From Myxococcales bacterium (GTDB lineage: Bacteria; Myxococcota_A; Polyangia; Polyangiales; Polyangiaceae), in the NCBI GenBank assembly GCA_012514535.1, contig JAAZAA010000111.1, positions 1-50,522 of the forward strand: a DNA stretch of 50,522 nt, in the 5' to 3' direction. Every line of letters begins with the position of its first letter. The first letter of the stretch is position 1. This document shows, in pieces, positions 41,560-50,522 of this stretch. Below the pieces are notes generated by a model. That model made no database searches. It saw only the letters and a program-made list of their open reading frames with translations, and was not told the DNA's origin. A program made the translations under genes and the position numbers.

Positions 41560-42091
41560 GGCGCCACACGCCGCGCGCCGACGGCGCGCCACCGCAGGCT
41601 GCCCATTCCCGGACGCAGACCCCACCGGCTCGACACGCCCCACCGGCGCGCCACCGGCACGCCACGCCCCGCCGGCGCGCGACCGGCACGCCGCGCCCCC
41701 ACACCGGCACACGACCTCCTCCCGATCGCCCTCCGCGCAGCAGCCGCAAGTGACCCACGGATCTCCGGCGGTGTGACACTTCGTCGTCGTGACAATCGTC
41801 GTGACACTCTGTCATGACAGAGTGTCATGGCGAGGTCGCGCTGCTTGACAAAGCGACGTGCCGCGAGCGCCAACGACCCGCGGAGGTGGCGCTCGCGATC
41901 GAAGATCCGCCGCTCTGCCTGGAGCGACGAACGATCTGCCAAAAAGCAGGCCGTTCGTCGCGACCGAAGAAGACTCGAGCGCCGATCCGCGAGCAAGACC
42001 GAGGCTTGGGGCGGAGCGCTCCCGATGGCGAAGCGAGCGGTGCGCGAGGCGTTTGCGCGTTGGCACGGCCTATGCTCAAACGAGCGCGACG
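41560..42091. other. 532-base intergenic region with repeats and palindrome
   Basis: No convincing gene. The first 150 bases carry short GCACGCC/CGGCGCGC repeats. Around 41774-41827 lies a TGACA cluster ending in a perfect 26-base palindrome (separate entry). The last 260 bases before the MYXO-CTERM-like gene contain several short open frames with biased composition only. Confidence 0.5.
41774..41827. promoter_or_regulatory. 26-base perfect palindrome with flanking TGACA half-sites
   Basis: The palindrome spans 41802-41827: TGACACTCTGTCA (41802-41814) followed directly by its exact complement. Additional TGACA elements start at 41774 and 41790. With no loop it fits an operator or cruciform better than a terminator. 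It lies 240 bases after the SurA-like gene and 265 bases before the next gene. The binding protein is unknown. Confidence 0.6.
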
Positions 42092-43210
42092 ATGCCGCGC
42101 AGGACGCCTCGCCTTCTCGCTGCCCTCGCCCTCGTGGGCGTCACGGCCTTGCCCGGGCTCGCCGAGGCCCAGAGCGTCACCCTCAACCAGGCGGCGTTCC
42201 GTTTCCTGAGGCAGGTGCGCCGCCCCGACGGGCAGCTCCCCAACTGGATCAGCCGGCGGGATTGCCTCGAGGACAACCCGACCTTCGGCGCGGACCCGAA
42301 CCTACAGCGAGCCACCATCCAGATGAGCCCCAACGTGCAGGGCGCGCGGACGGGCTGGTCCCTGCAGGTCTGGGCGGGTTCGGGCGTCGATTGCACGGAC
42401 GTCAACCAGCGCCAGGGCGCCGTCGCCCGCTGTTGGGAAGTGGGCAGGGCCGCCAACCCGAACATGGCCGTCGTCACCATCGACGTCTCCCCCCGCAAAA
42501 TCGCCGGCCAGCGCGAGATGCAGGACGTCCTCCCGGACGACATCGGCGAGGAGGTGTGCCAGCAGCAGATCCAGCTGCCCATCACCCTGTACCTCATGCT
42601 CGTGGACGGCGGCGGGAACATCCAGGGCAGCGTGGCCAAGTGGGAGAACACGACCCTCGACCTGCTCGGTCCACCCGCTCCCACAGCCATCAGCGCGGGC
42701 ATCGCCGAGAACGCCCTGGTGGCCAACTGGACCGTGCCCATCGCCGGCGATCTGGACGACATCGACGGCTTCGCCGTCTACTGCGCCGAAGCCGGCGGCG
42801 TCCCCGCGGACGGCATGGGCGGCGCGACGGGCATGGGGGGAGCCTCTGGAGGCGGCGCCTGCAGCTCCTCGCTCCTCATCCCGGGCAGGCTCCCGGATCC
42901 CGCGCTCCAGTGTGGACGCTCCGGGGGACGAGGGACCCGCGAGACGCGCACGAACACCCTGCAGAACGGCGTCGAGTACGCGATCGCCGTCGCCGGCGTG
43001 GACCGCGTGGGCAACTCGGGCCCCCTGTCCCCCATCGCCTGTGGCACGCCCCAGCCGGTGACCACCTTCTTCGAGGCCTACCGAGAGGCTGGCGGACGCG
43101 GTGGAGGCGGCTTCTGTAGCTGGGGTCCGCCGGGGCCTGCGGGCGGGGTCGCGGCCTCGTTGGTGGGTGTGGGGCTCTGGTGGCTCCGCCGGAGGAGACA
43201 GCGGGCGTGA
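42092..43210 (+). CDS. Surface protein with MYXO-CTERM-like tail
   Basis: A 372-residue protein with a Sec signal peptide (cleavage near AEAQS, about 27). The N-terminal domain (about 28-205) is beta-rich with several Cys and is followed by a fibronectin-III-like domain (about 208-330: PPAPTAISAGIAENALVANWTVP, GVEYAIAVAGVDRVGNSGP). The latter contains a Gly/Met-rich insertion near residues 240-255. The C-terminus has GGGFCSWG, a transmembrane segment and an Arg cluster, the layout of myxosortase-processed MYXO-CTERM anchors, although the Cys context differs from the common form. It is expected at the cell surface. Its stop overlaps the next gene (GTGA). Confidence 0.74.
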   Translation: MPRRTPRLLAALALVGVTALPGLAEAQSVTLNQAAFRFLRQVRRPDGQLPNWISRRDCLEDNPTFGADPNLQRATIQMSPNVQGARTGWSLQVWAGSGVDCTDVNQRQGAVARCWEVGRAANPNMAVVTIDVSPRKIAGQREMQDVLPDDIGEEVCQQQIQLPITLYLMLVDGGGNIQGSVAKWENTTLDLLGPPAPTAISAGIAENALVANWTVPIAGDLDDIDGFAVYCAEAGGVPADGMGGATGMGGASGGGACSSSLLIPGRLPDPALQCGRSGGRGTRETRTNTLQNGVEYAIAVAGVDRVGNSGPLSPIACGTPQPVTTFFEAYREAGGRGGGGFCSWGPPGPAGGVAASLVGVGLWWLRRRRQRA

Positions 43211-44118
43211 GGACTCCTTCGATGTCCCGCTCGGCGGGAGCCACGTCGGAACCGTCGAGGGTTCTGCGCTCCCCCACGGTCGCCCGCACGCTCGCCTGGA
43301 GCGCCGCCCTCGGCTGCCTCCTCTTCGCGCCGTCGCTCCTGGCCCAGACGGCGTCCGGGACGGCGACGGCCGACGACGTCCCCGGAGACGAAGAGACCGC
43401 CGAAGACGGCGAGGTGATCGGCGCCTCGCGAAGCCAGCGGGATCTCCGCCGCCCGGGCACCCCCGATCTCAGCGCTTATCGCTCGGACCAGTTCGGCGCG
43501 TTCGAGCTCCGCTTCGGCCCCTACGTGCCCGACGTCGACGACGAGTTCGACGGCCGAGCCACGCCCTACGAGGATCTCTTCGGGACCTCGCAGCGCTACT
43601 CCATCGGCTTCGAGGTGGACTGGCAGGCCCTGCGCATCCCCTACCTCGGCTCCCTGGGGCCAGGCTTCAGCCTCGGCTACACGCGCTCGAGCGGGCGCGC
43701 GCCCTTCACCTCCGGCGAGGGCTTCTCCGCAGAGACGACCTCCCTGTGGATCCTGCCCGCGGCCGTGCTCGCCGTGCTGCGCGTCGACGTGCTCGCGCAG
43801 CGCTTCAGCATTCCCCTCGTGCCCTACGCGAAGGTGGGCTTCAGCTACGCCCTGTGGAGCATCGGCGGCGGCGACGGGGTCGACCGCTACGAGGGGCTCG
43901 TGGGGCGAGGCGCCGAGACCGGGTATCAAGGGGCGGTGGGCCTGATGTTCTGGCTGAACGTGCTGCACCCCCAGTCCGCCCTCGACATGGACAACGCGAC
44001 GGGCATCAACAGCAGCTACGTCTTCGGCGAGCTGTTCACGAGCGACATCGACAGCTTCGGGACCGGCATGCAGGTCGGCACCACGAGCTGGGTCGTCGGC
44101 CTCGCCTTCGAGTTCTGA
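43207..44118 (+). CDS. Outer-membrane beta-barrel protein (MXAN_2562-like)
   Basis: A 303-residue protein from GTG 43207 (ATG 43222 is an alternative) with a signal peptide (cleavage near LLAQTAS). A Glu/Asp-rich linker precedes the barrel: FGAFELRFGPYVPDVDDEF, then PYEDLFG, FEVDWQALRIPYLGSLGPGF and later strands, ending in the outer-membrane C-terminal pattern VVGLAFEF with a terminal Phe. The central motif resembles the myxobacterial MXAN_2562 family as I remember it. Function unknown. It overlaps the upstream surface-protein gene by 4 bases (GTGA), so the two are likely made together. Confidence 0.76.
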   Translation: MRTPSMSRSAGATSEPSRVLRSPTVARTLAWSAALGCLLFAPSLLAQTASGTATADDVPGDEETAEDGEVIGASRSQRDLRRPGTPDLSAYRSDQFGAFELRFGPYVPDVDDEFDGRATPYEDLFGTSQRYSIGFEVDWQALRIPYLGSLGPGFSLGYTRSSGRAPFTSGEGFSAETTSLWILPAAVLAVLRVDVLAQRFSIPLVPYAKVGFSYALWSIGGGDGVDRYEGLVGRGAETGYQGAVGLMFWLNVLHPQSALDMDNATGINSSYVFGELFTSDIDSFGTGMQVGTTSWVVGLAFEF

Positions 44119-44130
44119 ACCCGGCTGGAG

Positions 44131-44247
44131 AAATAATGCGAGCCGGCCGCCGGAGGACCTGTCCCGGCGACCGGCCGCAGAGGATCCGGTTGGGAAAATA
44201 ATGCGAGCCGGCCGCCGGAGGACCTGTCCCGGCGACCGGCCGCAGAG
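44131..44247. terminator. Duplicated 52-base hairpin element
   Basis: Two identical 52-base copies (44131-44182 and 44196-44247, period 65) each contain 12-base arms, GCCGGCCGCCGG and CCGGCGACCGGC, that pair with one mismatch around a 10-base loop. They sit between the convergent outer-membrane protein and recA genes and probably form a tandem bidirectional terminator. Confidence 0.72.
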
Positions 44248-44272
44248 AATGTGCTTCTCGGCCGAGGGGAAC

Positions 44273-45412
<1,140 letters not shown>

Positions 45413-45794
45413 CCGTTTGCTGGAGGCTCTGTCACCTCCGGATCCCCGTGTCCACCCTTGGGTGGCCTCGGAGGGCCCGGCGGCTCACCAGAGGGTCGTC
45501 GTCCCCACACCGTGCCTGTGGTGGGACACTTATGGAAGGTCCCCGCTGGAGGAAACGCCCCCAGCAGCGACCTCATCTGTACTGTTCCGCCGTTCAGCTG
45601 TCAACCTGTTCAGTAGGAGCTCGGACAGGAGCTGTCCGGCCCGTTCCGTGCCCTGCGGGGCCTTCCATCTCCCGCCGCCCGCTCCGTCGCGGCCCGCCCG
45701 TCTCCCGGGGAGGCGCTCCGTCGGGCTCGTTCCGTCTCCCTGGGAGCGGCGGGACCGCCCTGAGCGCGGAGCACGGCCTCCGACAACCGTCCCG
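45413..45794. other. recA leader and upstream region
   Basis: 382 bases between recA and the CNNM gene. On the minus strand the recA leader (about 45413-45570) contains short inverted repeats, among them CCACCC/GGGTGG near 45452-45465. The promoter is a separate entry. A small hairpin (CGGACAG 45622-45628, CTGTCCG 45632-45638) lies upstream. The rest, up to 45794, is GC-rich with repeated GGGAG/CTCCC elements and no gene. Confidence 0.5.
45576..45614 (-). promoter_or_regulatory. recA promoter with LexA-box candidates
   Basis: On the minus strand a perfect TTGACA (45599-45604) is followed after 17 bases by TACAGA (45576-45581). The 17-base spacer on the plus strand, CTGTTCCGCCGTTCAGC (45582-45598), matches 14 of 17 positions of the Myxococcus SOS box as I recall it (CTRHAMRYBYGTTCAGS). 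The next 17 bases (45598-45614) match 15 of 17. LexA bound here would block polymerase directly. Confidence 0.68.
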
Positions 45795-47072
45795 CTAGCG
45801 CTCGGCGGCCCCGTCCCCCGCGCTCCGCTCCGAGGGGACCCGATCGATCTGGATCCGCTCCGCCCGCCGCGCCGAGGCGCGGAGCACCCGAAACCGATAC
45901 CCCCCGAGGAACACCTGATCGCCCACCGTGGGCACGCGCCCGAGCTTCTCGGCCATGAAGCCCCCGAGGCTGACGGACTCGACCTCTTCGGTGATGTTCA
46001 GCAGATCGAACACCTTGCGTGTCTCCGCCAGCCCACGACAGAGCAGCCCCTCGTCCGGGCGCCGGATGATGAAGGGATCGACCCGATCGCTCTCGTCCTG
46101 GATGTCCCCCACGATCTCCTCGAGCACGTCCTCGAAGGTGACGAGGCCCTCCGTGCCGCCGTACTCGTCCACCACGATCGCCATGTGGTTGTGCTGCTCC
46201 TGGAAGTTGCGGAGCAGCTTCTCGAGGGGCATGGCGTCGGGCACGAAGAGCGCTGGCCGGGCGATGGCGTCCAGGGATTCGCCGTCCTCCCGCGGGCCCT
46301 CGCTCGTGGAGGACCGCTCGTGCAGCATGAACAACAGGTCGCGCACGAGCACGATCCCGTCGATCCGATCCACCTCCCCCTCGCGGGAGTAGGGGAAGCG
46401 GCTGTACCCGGACTCGCGCACCACGGCCAGGTTCTCCTCGAGGCTCTTGCGCCCCGAGAGGAAGCTGATCCGCGTCCGGGGCACCATCACGTCGTACACC
46501 GTCAGATCCCGGAGCTTCGTGGCGCCCTCGATGATGGCGGCGGTCCGCTCCGCGACGGCTCCCTCCGTGCGCCCCAGGGCCACCAACAGGCGGATCTCCT
46601 CGATGGACGTCACGGGGCCTTCCTTCCCGCTCCTCACCATCGGCATGAGCTTGCGCATGGCGAAGATGAGCGGAGTGAAGACCCACACGAGGCCGCGCAC
46701 CCCGTAGGTCACCGGCACGATGATCTTCTCGAGGTGCACCACCCCGAGGGACTTGGGCAGGATCTCGCTGAGGACGAGGACCACCGCCGTGAACCCGATG
46801 GAGAAGGGCAGCAAGGACCCTTCGCCGAACACCCCCGCGAAGCTCGCCCCCGCCACCGCCGCGCCGACGGTGTGCGCCGTCGTGTTGAGGATCAGGATCG
46901 CGGAGATCGGGATGTCGATCTCCCGCTTGAACCCGCGCAGGATCCGCCCGGCGCGCGTCTCGCCCAAGCGCTGCACCTGCGCGTGGCTCACCGAGAGCAG
47001 GCTCGCCTCGGCGAGGGAGCACAGAAACGAGGTGACGAGCGCGATGCTGACGGAGAGGACGAGGATGGTCAT
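45795..47072 (-). CDS. CNNM/CorC (HlyC)-family transporter-like protein
   Basis: A 425-residue protein with the CNNM transmembrane domain (about 1-145; LSVSIALVTSFLCSLAEASLLSVS and the LSEILPKSLG loop). Next is a tandem CBS domain pair (about 190-320, with DVMVPRTRISFL and MAIVVDEYGGTEGLVTFEDVLEEIVGDIQDE). A CorC/HlyC C-terminal domain (about 340-410) follows. This is the standard architecture of the CNNM/CorC magnesium-transport-related family; old hemolysin names are historical. Transport of Mg2+ or a related role is inferred from characterised CorC/MgpA homologues. The start is ATG 47072. It is transcribed in the same direction as recA but separated by the recA promoter. Confidence 0.92.
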   Translation of the reverse strand: MTILVLSVSIALVTSFLCSLAEASLLSVSHAQVQRLGETRAGRILRGFKREIDIPISAILILNTTAHTVGAAVAGASFAGVFGEGSLLPFSIGFTAVVLVLSEILPKSLGVVHLEKIIVPVTYGVRGLVWVFTPLIFAMRKLMPMVRSGKEGPVTSIEEIRLLVALGRTEGAVAERTAAIIEGATKLRDLTVYDVMVPRTRISFLSGRKSLEENLAVVRESGYSRFPYSREGEVDRIDGIVLVRDLLFMLHERSSTSEGPREDGESLDAIARPALFVPDAMPLEKLLRNFQEQHNHMAIVVDEYGGTEGLVTFEDVLEEIVGDIQDESDRVDPFIIRRPDEGLLCRGLAETRKVFDLLNITEEVESVSLGGFMAEKLGRVPTVGDQVFLGGYRFRVLRASARRAERIQIDRVPSERSAGDGAAER

Positions 47073-47149
47073 GCCCGCGGCCCGTCGAGCCTACCAGAAA
47101 GGCCGCGGGCCAGGGGACGAACGAGCCTGCGCCCTCAGCGCGCCGGGTT

Positions 47150-48304
47150 TCAGCGCGCCGGGTTGGGAACCGCCAGGCGCTGCTGCTGCTGCTGGAGGAA
47201 CTGGGCGACCACTCGGGAGCGCTCGATGGCGAACTGCTTCACCTCACGGTTCGTCGAGCCCGCCAGGGCGTTCAGCAGGCGCGTGACCCGATCCAGATCG
47301 CGCTTCTGGAAGAGCGCCTCGAAGTAGTTGTTCGCCAGGCGCACGTCGCTCGCCATCTTCCCCTCGTGCTTCGAGAGCAGCTGGATGACGTCGTCGAGCT
47401 TGCCCTGCTGGCCCCACAGGGCGCTCAAGCACACGAGCGCCAGGGCGTCGTTCGGGTTGCGATCGACGGCCTTCTGCGCCCACTCGGTGGCCTTCTCCCG
47501 CGTCTCCTCGCGGGCCGCGAACACGCCCTGCACCGCGATGAACGGCGCGGCGCTCTTCTTGTTCGGCTCGGCGTCGGCCAGCTCGAGCACCGCCCGCACC
47601 GCCTCCTCCTCGCCCTGCTGCTCGCGCACGCGGTTGAACAGGTACGCCCACGCGTCGACGCAGTTCGCGTCCGTCGTGATGGCGGTCTCGACCGCCGCGC
47701 GCTCCTGCTCCACGTCTTCCTTGCCGCGGTACACCTTCGCCAGGTGGAGCGAGGGGAACGGGTTGTTGGGCAGCAGGTTGCGGGCCCCCTTCAGGGTCCC
47801 CTCCGCCTTGTCCCAGTTCTCCTGCTGGAGCTGGGCGACACCCAGGCCGAGCCAGTCCTCGCCCGCGCCGCCGGAGGCGACGACCTTGGCCATGACCTTC
47901 TCCGCCTCCTCGAAGCGGCCGTACTTCATCAGCTCCTGGGCGAACAACCGCCCGCGCCCGAGATCGTTCTTGTCCTCGGACCAGTGCTTGCGGAGCCCAT
48001 CGAGCAGATCCTCGAGGCCGATGGTGAGGGGCCGTCCCTCCGCGTCCTGCACCTGCACCGCCGGACCGCGGAAGCCGAGGAGCGCCCACATCTGTTCCTG
48101 CGTGACGACGACCGGGCCCTTCTCGAGGGACTGCGTCAGGTCGTCCGTGGGTTTGGTGACTGGAAGGACCACGAGGGCGTTGCCAGGCACCCCCCCGGGG
48201 AACGCGGTCACGGGTGCCACGATCGCGGCCCCCCCCTTGAGTTGCAAATTGGCGGCTACGTTGCTCGGAGCGCCGGCCGTTCCTGTGGGAGGCTGCTGCG
48301 TCAT
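47150..48304 (-). CDS. TPR-repeat protein
   Basis: From the ATG at 48304 a 384-residue protein; a TTG at 48322 would add six residues. No signal peptide. After a flexible N-terminus, residues about 60-100 form a small domain (QEQMWALLGFRGPAVQVQDAEG). TPR-like helical pairs follow (AQELMKYGRFEEAEKVMAKVVASG, GVAQLQQENWDKAEGTLKGARNLLPNNPFP, and more to about 350). The end carries a QQQQQQ run. It is probably a cytoplasmic scaffold; partners unknown. It is divergent from rseP and lies 77 bases upstream of the CNNM gene. Confidence 0.75.
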   Translation of the reverse strand: MTQQPPTGTAGAPSNVAANLQLKGGAAIVAPVTAFPGGVPGNALVVLPVTKPTDDLTQSLEKGPVVVTQEQMWALLGFRGPAVQVQDAEGRPLTIGLEDLLDGLRKHWSEDKNDLGRGRLFAQELMKYGRFEEAEKVMAKVVASGGAGEDWLGLGVAQLQQENWDKAEGTLKGARNLLPNNPFPSLHLAKVYRGKEDVEQERAAVETAITTDANCVDAWAYLFNRVREQQGEEEAVRAVLELADAEPNKKSAAPFIAVQGVFAAREETREKATEWAQKAVDRNPNDALALVCLSALWGQQGKLDDVIQLLSKHEGKMASDVRLANNYFEALFQKRDLDRVTRLLNALAGSTNREVKQFAIERSRVVAQFLQQQQQRLAVPNPAR

Positions 48305-48515
48305 GGCGGCGGAAGCTACCAAGGCGCCCCGGGCCGGGCAACACGAGAGCCGCAGGCCAACGCGCGTTTGGCGCGATGCTCGGCCGACCGCTATACAAGA
48401 GGAATAGGCAGGTCTGGGACGTTGTCGCCGTCGCCCCTCCGCTGCCGCTGGTTTCGATTCTCTCAGGCCCCGTCCCGCCGCTCACCGCCTCCGCTCGCGC
48501 CCTGCCCGAGATCCC

Positions 48516-49586
48516 ATGCTTTACGCCATCGTAGCCCTCGCGGTGCTGATGATCGTCCACGAGACGGGCCACTTCCTGGTGGCCCGCGCCTTCGGCATGC
48601 GCGTGGAGCGGTTCAGCATCGGCTTCGGCCCGGCGCTGTGGCGCCACAAGCCCAAGGACAGCGACACCACCTATCAGGTCGCCCTCATCCCGTTCCTCGC
48701 CTACGTGCAGATCGCGGGGATGAACCCCTTCGAGGAGATCGATCCCGAAGACAAGGGCAGCTACGCCAACGCGTCGCTCACGGGCCGCATCCTGGCGATC
48801 CTCGCCGGGCCCCTCGCCAACTATTTGTTCGCGTCCGTGGTGTTCTTCGGCGCGCTCATGTTGGGCGGGAAAGAGGTCGAGACCACCCACGTCGAGATCA
48901 TGGACGACGGCGCCGCCGCCGCCGCCCAGATGCAGAACGGTGACAAGATCGTCGCCATCGACGGCAAGCCCATCGAGAAGTGGGCGGAGATGCGGGACAT
49001 CATCCTGGCGCACCCGAACCAGGCCCTCGCCATCGAGATCGAGCGCGGCGGGGACCGACGTGTGCTGCAGGTCACGCCGGAGCCGAAGGGCGAGAACGGC
49101 GGCGGCATCATCGGTGTGCGCCCGGAGCGCGCCCCCATGCCCGCCGGAGAGGCCGTCGAGCAGGCCATCATCCAACCCGCGATGATCGTGGGGCTCACCG
49201 TGGTGAGCCTGGCGCGCATGATCCAGGGGGACACGGAGGGCGGTCAGCTCACGGGGCCCATCGGCATCATGCGGGAGACCAAGCGGGCCGCCGAGCGGGG
49301 CTTGCCCGTGTACCTGTCCATCGTCGGCTTTCTGAGCACGTCCGTGGGCTTCTTCAACATGCTGCCGTTCCCGGCCCTGGACGGCGGGCGGCTCATGTTC
49401 CTCGGCTACGAGGCCATCACGCGTCGGCGCCCGAACCAGAAGATCGAAGCGCAGATCCACGCGGTCGGCATGCTCATGCTCCTGGCCCTGCTGCTGGTGG
49501 TGAGCTTCCGCGAGCTCGGTACCGACAAGAGCCCCAGCGAGGAAGCCGCGGAGCGCGCCAACGAGACCACCGAACCGGCGAAGTGA
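48516..49586 (+). CDS. rseP: Site-2 intramembrane metalloprotease RseP
   Basis: A 356-residue M50 protease. The first transmembrane helix carries the zinc motif H15-E16-T-G-H19 (the common form is HEFGH), followed by the FGMRVERFSIGFGP loop and LIPFLAYVQIAGM. One PDZ domain (about 125-195, with GDKIVAIDGKPIEKW) is followed by the second zinc-ligand segment FPALDGGRL and terminal helices. It cleaves membrane-bound regulators such as anti-sigma factors after a first periplasmic cut. With a single PDZ it is shorter than the E. coli protein, as in many bacteria. The ATG at 48516 gives a complete first helix; no sigma-E gene lies in the window. Confidence 0.92.
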   Translation: MLYAIVALAVLMIVHETGHFLVARAFGMRVERFSIGFGPALWRHKPKDSDTTYQVALIPFLAYVQIAGMNPFEEIDPEDKGSYANASLTGRILAILAGPLANYLFASVVFFGALMLGGKEVETTHVEIMDDGAAAAAQMQNGDKIVAIDGKPIEKWAEMRDIILAHPNQALAIEIERGGDRRVLQVTPEPKGENGGGIIGVRPERAPMPAGEAVEQAIIQPAMIVGLTVVSLARMIQGDTEGGQLTGPIGIMRETKRAAERGLPVYLSIVGFLSTSVGFFNMLPFPALDGGRLMFLGYEAITRRRPNQKIEAQIHAVGMLMLLALLLVVSFRELGTDKSPSEEAAERANETTEPAK

Positions 49587-49984
49587 CGGGGCGCTGAGCG
49601 GACAGCGCTGAGCGCTCAGCGCTGACGGGGGCCAGCGCTGAGCGGAGGGCCCTGAGCCGCGGCGCTGAACGGGGGCTGAGCGGACAGCGCTGAGCCCGAC
49701 GACGAGGTGTGCGCCGCGGCGGAGCCGTCCGGGGGAACCGGGGGGGTGGGGCGGGGGTTGCGGACGCCTGGGGTGCCGAGCCGTATGGGGCTGGGCGGTG
49801 GGGGGTGGGTGAGGCTGCGGGGGGTGGGTGAGGCTGCGGGCGGTGGGGGGACGGGCGGGGCTGGCCCGCGGGAGCGGACGCGCGGCGGGCGCGGCGTCGA
49901 GAGAAAAAACGCACGAAGGCTTCCGCGGAGGCGCGCGATCTCCGGCCTTGGCCCGGGTGGCCTGGCTTCGGTACGGTTCCCCCC
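49587..49984. repeat. Repeat- and G-rich spacer after rseP
   Basis: No gene in 398 bases. 17 bases after the rseP stop is a perfect 22-base palindrome (49603-49624; half-site CAGCGCTGAGC). The 20-base unit CTGAGCGGACAGCGCTGAGC occurs at 49594-49613 and 49676-49695. Farther on, the plus strand has runs of G (around 49740-49757 and 49792-49860) with a 19-base tandem duplication around GTGGGTGAGGCTGCG (49805 and 49824), able in principle to form G-quadruplexes. Confidence 0.7.
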
Positions 49985-50522
49985 ATGGGCCCCCTCTTCG
50001 GCCGCGCTCCCTGCGGGGCGCCGCGTCTTCAACGGTTGCGCGGCGTGTTGGTCGGAGCGTTGCTCGGCGTCGGCGCGCTCTCGGGGAGCGGATGTGCGTC
50101 CCCCCGCGTGGAGATGGCGGAGGGGCCGCGGGAATACGTGGCCACCGACTACGACGCGGTGCTCCGCAACTGGACGCGGAGCAAGCAGCTGACGAGCATC
50201 AACGAGCTCGACAACGTGCTCACCGTCACGGCGACCTTCGAGTCGTGGGATTTCCGGTGGGCCTACGTCGTGCGCTACGCGGAGGACTATCGCCTCACCG
50301 TCGATCAGCGGCGCACCCTCCTGGAGCGCGCGCTGTCCTCCACGCAGGAGCGTCACGAGTTCTACGTCGCGCTGTACGCCCAGCGGCACAAGTGGAACGA
50401 CCTGAACCTCGAGGAGCCCGCGTGGATCGTGCGCCTCATCGACGACATGGGCACGGAGACGGCGCCCATCGAGATCCGGGCGATCCCCAGGCCCGGCGCC
50501 ATCGAGCTCACGTACTTTCCCT
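49985..50522 (+). CDS. Lipoprotein, 3' end cut by the window
   Basis: The frame opened by the ATG at 49985 stays open to the window end (179 residues seen). The signal peptide has an Arg-rich n-region, a Val/Leu/Gly core and the lipobox SGSGC (Cys about 38). The mature part, starting SPRVEMAEGPREYVATDYDAV, contains a helical TRSKQLTSINELDNVL segment and strands such as TVTATFESWDFRWAYVVRYAEDY. I recognise no domain; the beta-strand content and lipobox suggest an envelope-attached domain. Transcribed away from rseP's end across the repeat-rich spacer. Confidence 0.72.
   Translation, partial: MGPLFGRAPCGAPRLQRLRGVLVGALLGVGALSGSGCASPRVEMAEGPREYVATDYDAVLRNWTRSKQLTSINELDNVLTVTATFESWDFRWAYVVRYAEDYRLTVDQRRTLLERALSSTQERHEFYVALYAQRHKWNDLNLEEPAWIVRLIDDMGTETAPIEIRAIPRPGAIELTYFP

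Noticed and set aside
41802-41827. Terminator for the SurA-like gene
   Set aside because: The palindrome has no loop and lies more than 240 bases past the stop codon; an operator or structural site fits better.
42938-43210. A classic MYXO-CTERM signal in the surface protein
   Set aside because: The Cys-TM-Arg layout is present, but the residues around Cys differ from the usual form, so it is described only as MYXO-CTERM-like.
47244-49460. A 738-codon minus-strand frame spanning two genes
   Set aside because: It runs antisense to rseP and out of frame through the TPR gene; the product is low-complexity.

Overview
The window is a very GC-rich bacterial chromosome segment with dense genes, GTG/TTG starts and many start/stop overlaps. 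The gene set points to a Myxococcota (deltaproteobacterial) bacterium, perhaps Polyangiales-like. Supporting signs are many small lipoproteins, paired FHA domains, a PilZ protein with a long linker, Ser/Thr kinases (one with a PEGA tail), a MYXO-CTERM-like C-terminal anchor, a Cys-repeat lipoprotein and an outer-membrane barrel resembling the Myxococcus MXAN_2562 family. The placement is inferred from protein style only; there is no rRNA or tRNA in view. No mobile element, phage, CRISPR or clear transferred island was seen.

Layout. 1-4.4 kb: ArsN2-like acetyltransferase, PilZ protein, divergent double-FHA protein, small membrane protein. 4.6-9.4 kb: SKI2-like DUF3516 helicase coupled to a 65-residue Cys-motif protein, a lipoprotein, and a DapA-family aldolase. 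9.5-18.2 kb: envelope genes (YceI lipoprotein, pirin-like lipoprotein, DUF1360 protein with a pentapeptide tail, outer-membrane and Cys-repeat proteins, SLC5-type symporter, P460-like lipoprotein) and an Hsp20. 18.4-22 kb: TMTC-like GT-C/TPR protein, alpha/beta hydrolase lipoprotein, second YceI protein.

22-25.2 kb is a probable signalling locus. An FNR-type regulator diverges from a CX5R phosphatase followed by a PEGA kinase lacking the catalytic HRD and DFG aspartates. Two perfect TTGAC-N4-GTCAA palindromes sit near -40 of both divergent promoters. 25-33 kb: OPT transporter, DsbA-like thioredoxin lipoprotein coupled to a DnaQ-like exonuclease, and a ParA/MinD-J-like-RodZ-HTH fusion lacking P-loop lysines and the HPD motif, coupled to a GT39-like glycosyltransferase. 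33.3-36.1 kb: a canonical membrane Ser/Thr kinase, then an SmtB-type zinc sensor overlapping a His-rich metal-binding protein, with an operator-like palindrome over the sensor's start codon.

36.2-41.6 kb: a LysM / 53-residue membrane protein / DUF58 / BatA operon whose members all overlap, then a SurA-like chaperone. 42-44.1 kb: a MYXO-CTERM-like surface protein overlapping an outer-membrane barrel. 44.3-50.5 kb: recA with an SOS-type promoter, a CNNM/CorC transporter, a TPR protein, RseP and a lipoprotein cut by the window end. Several convergent junctions carry duplicated hairpins, and many intergenic tracts hold short tandem repeats.
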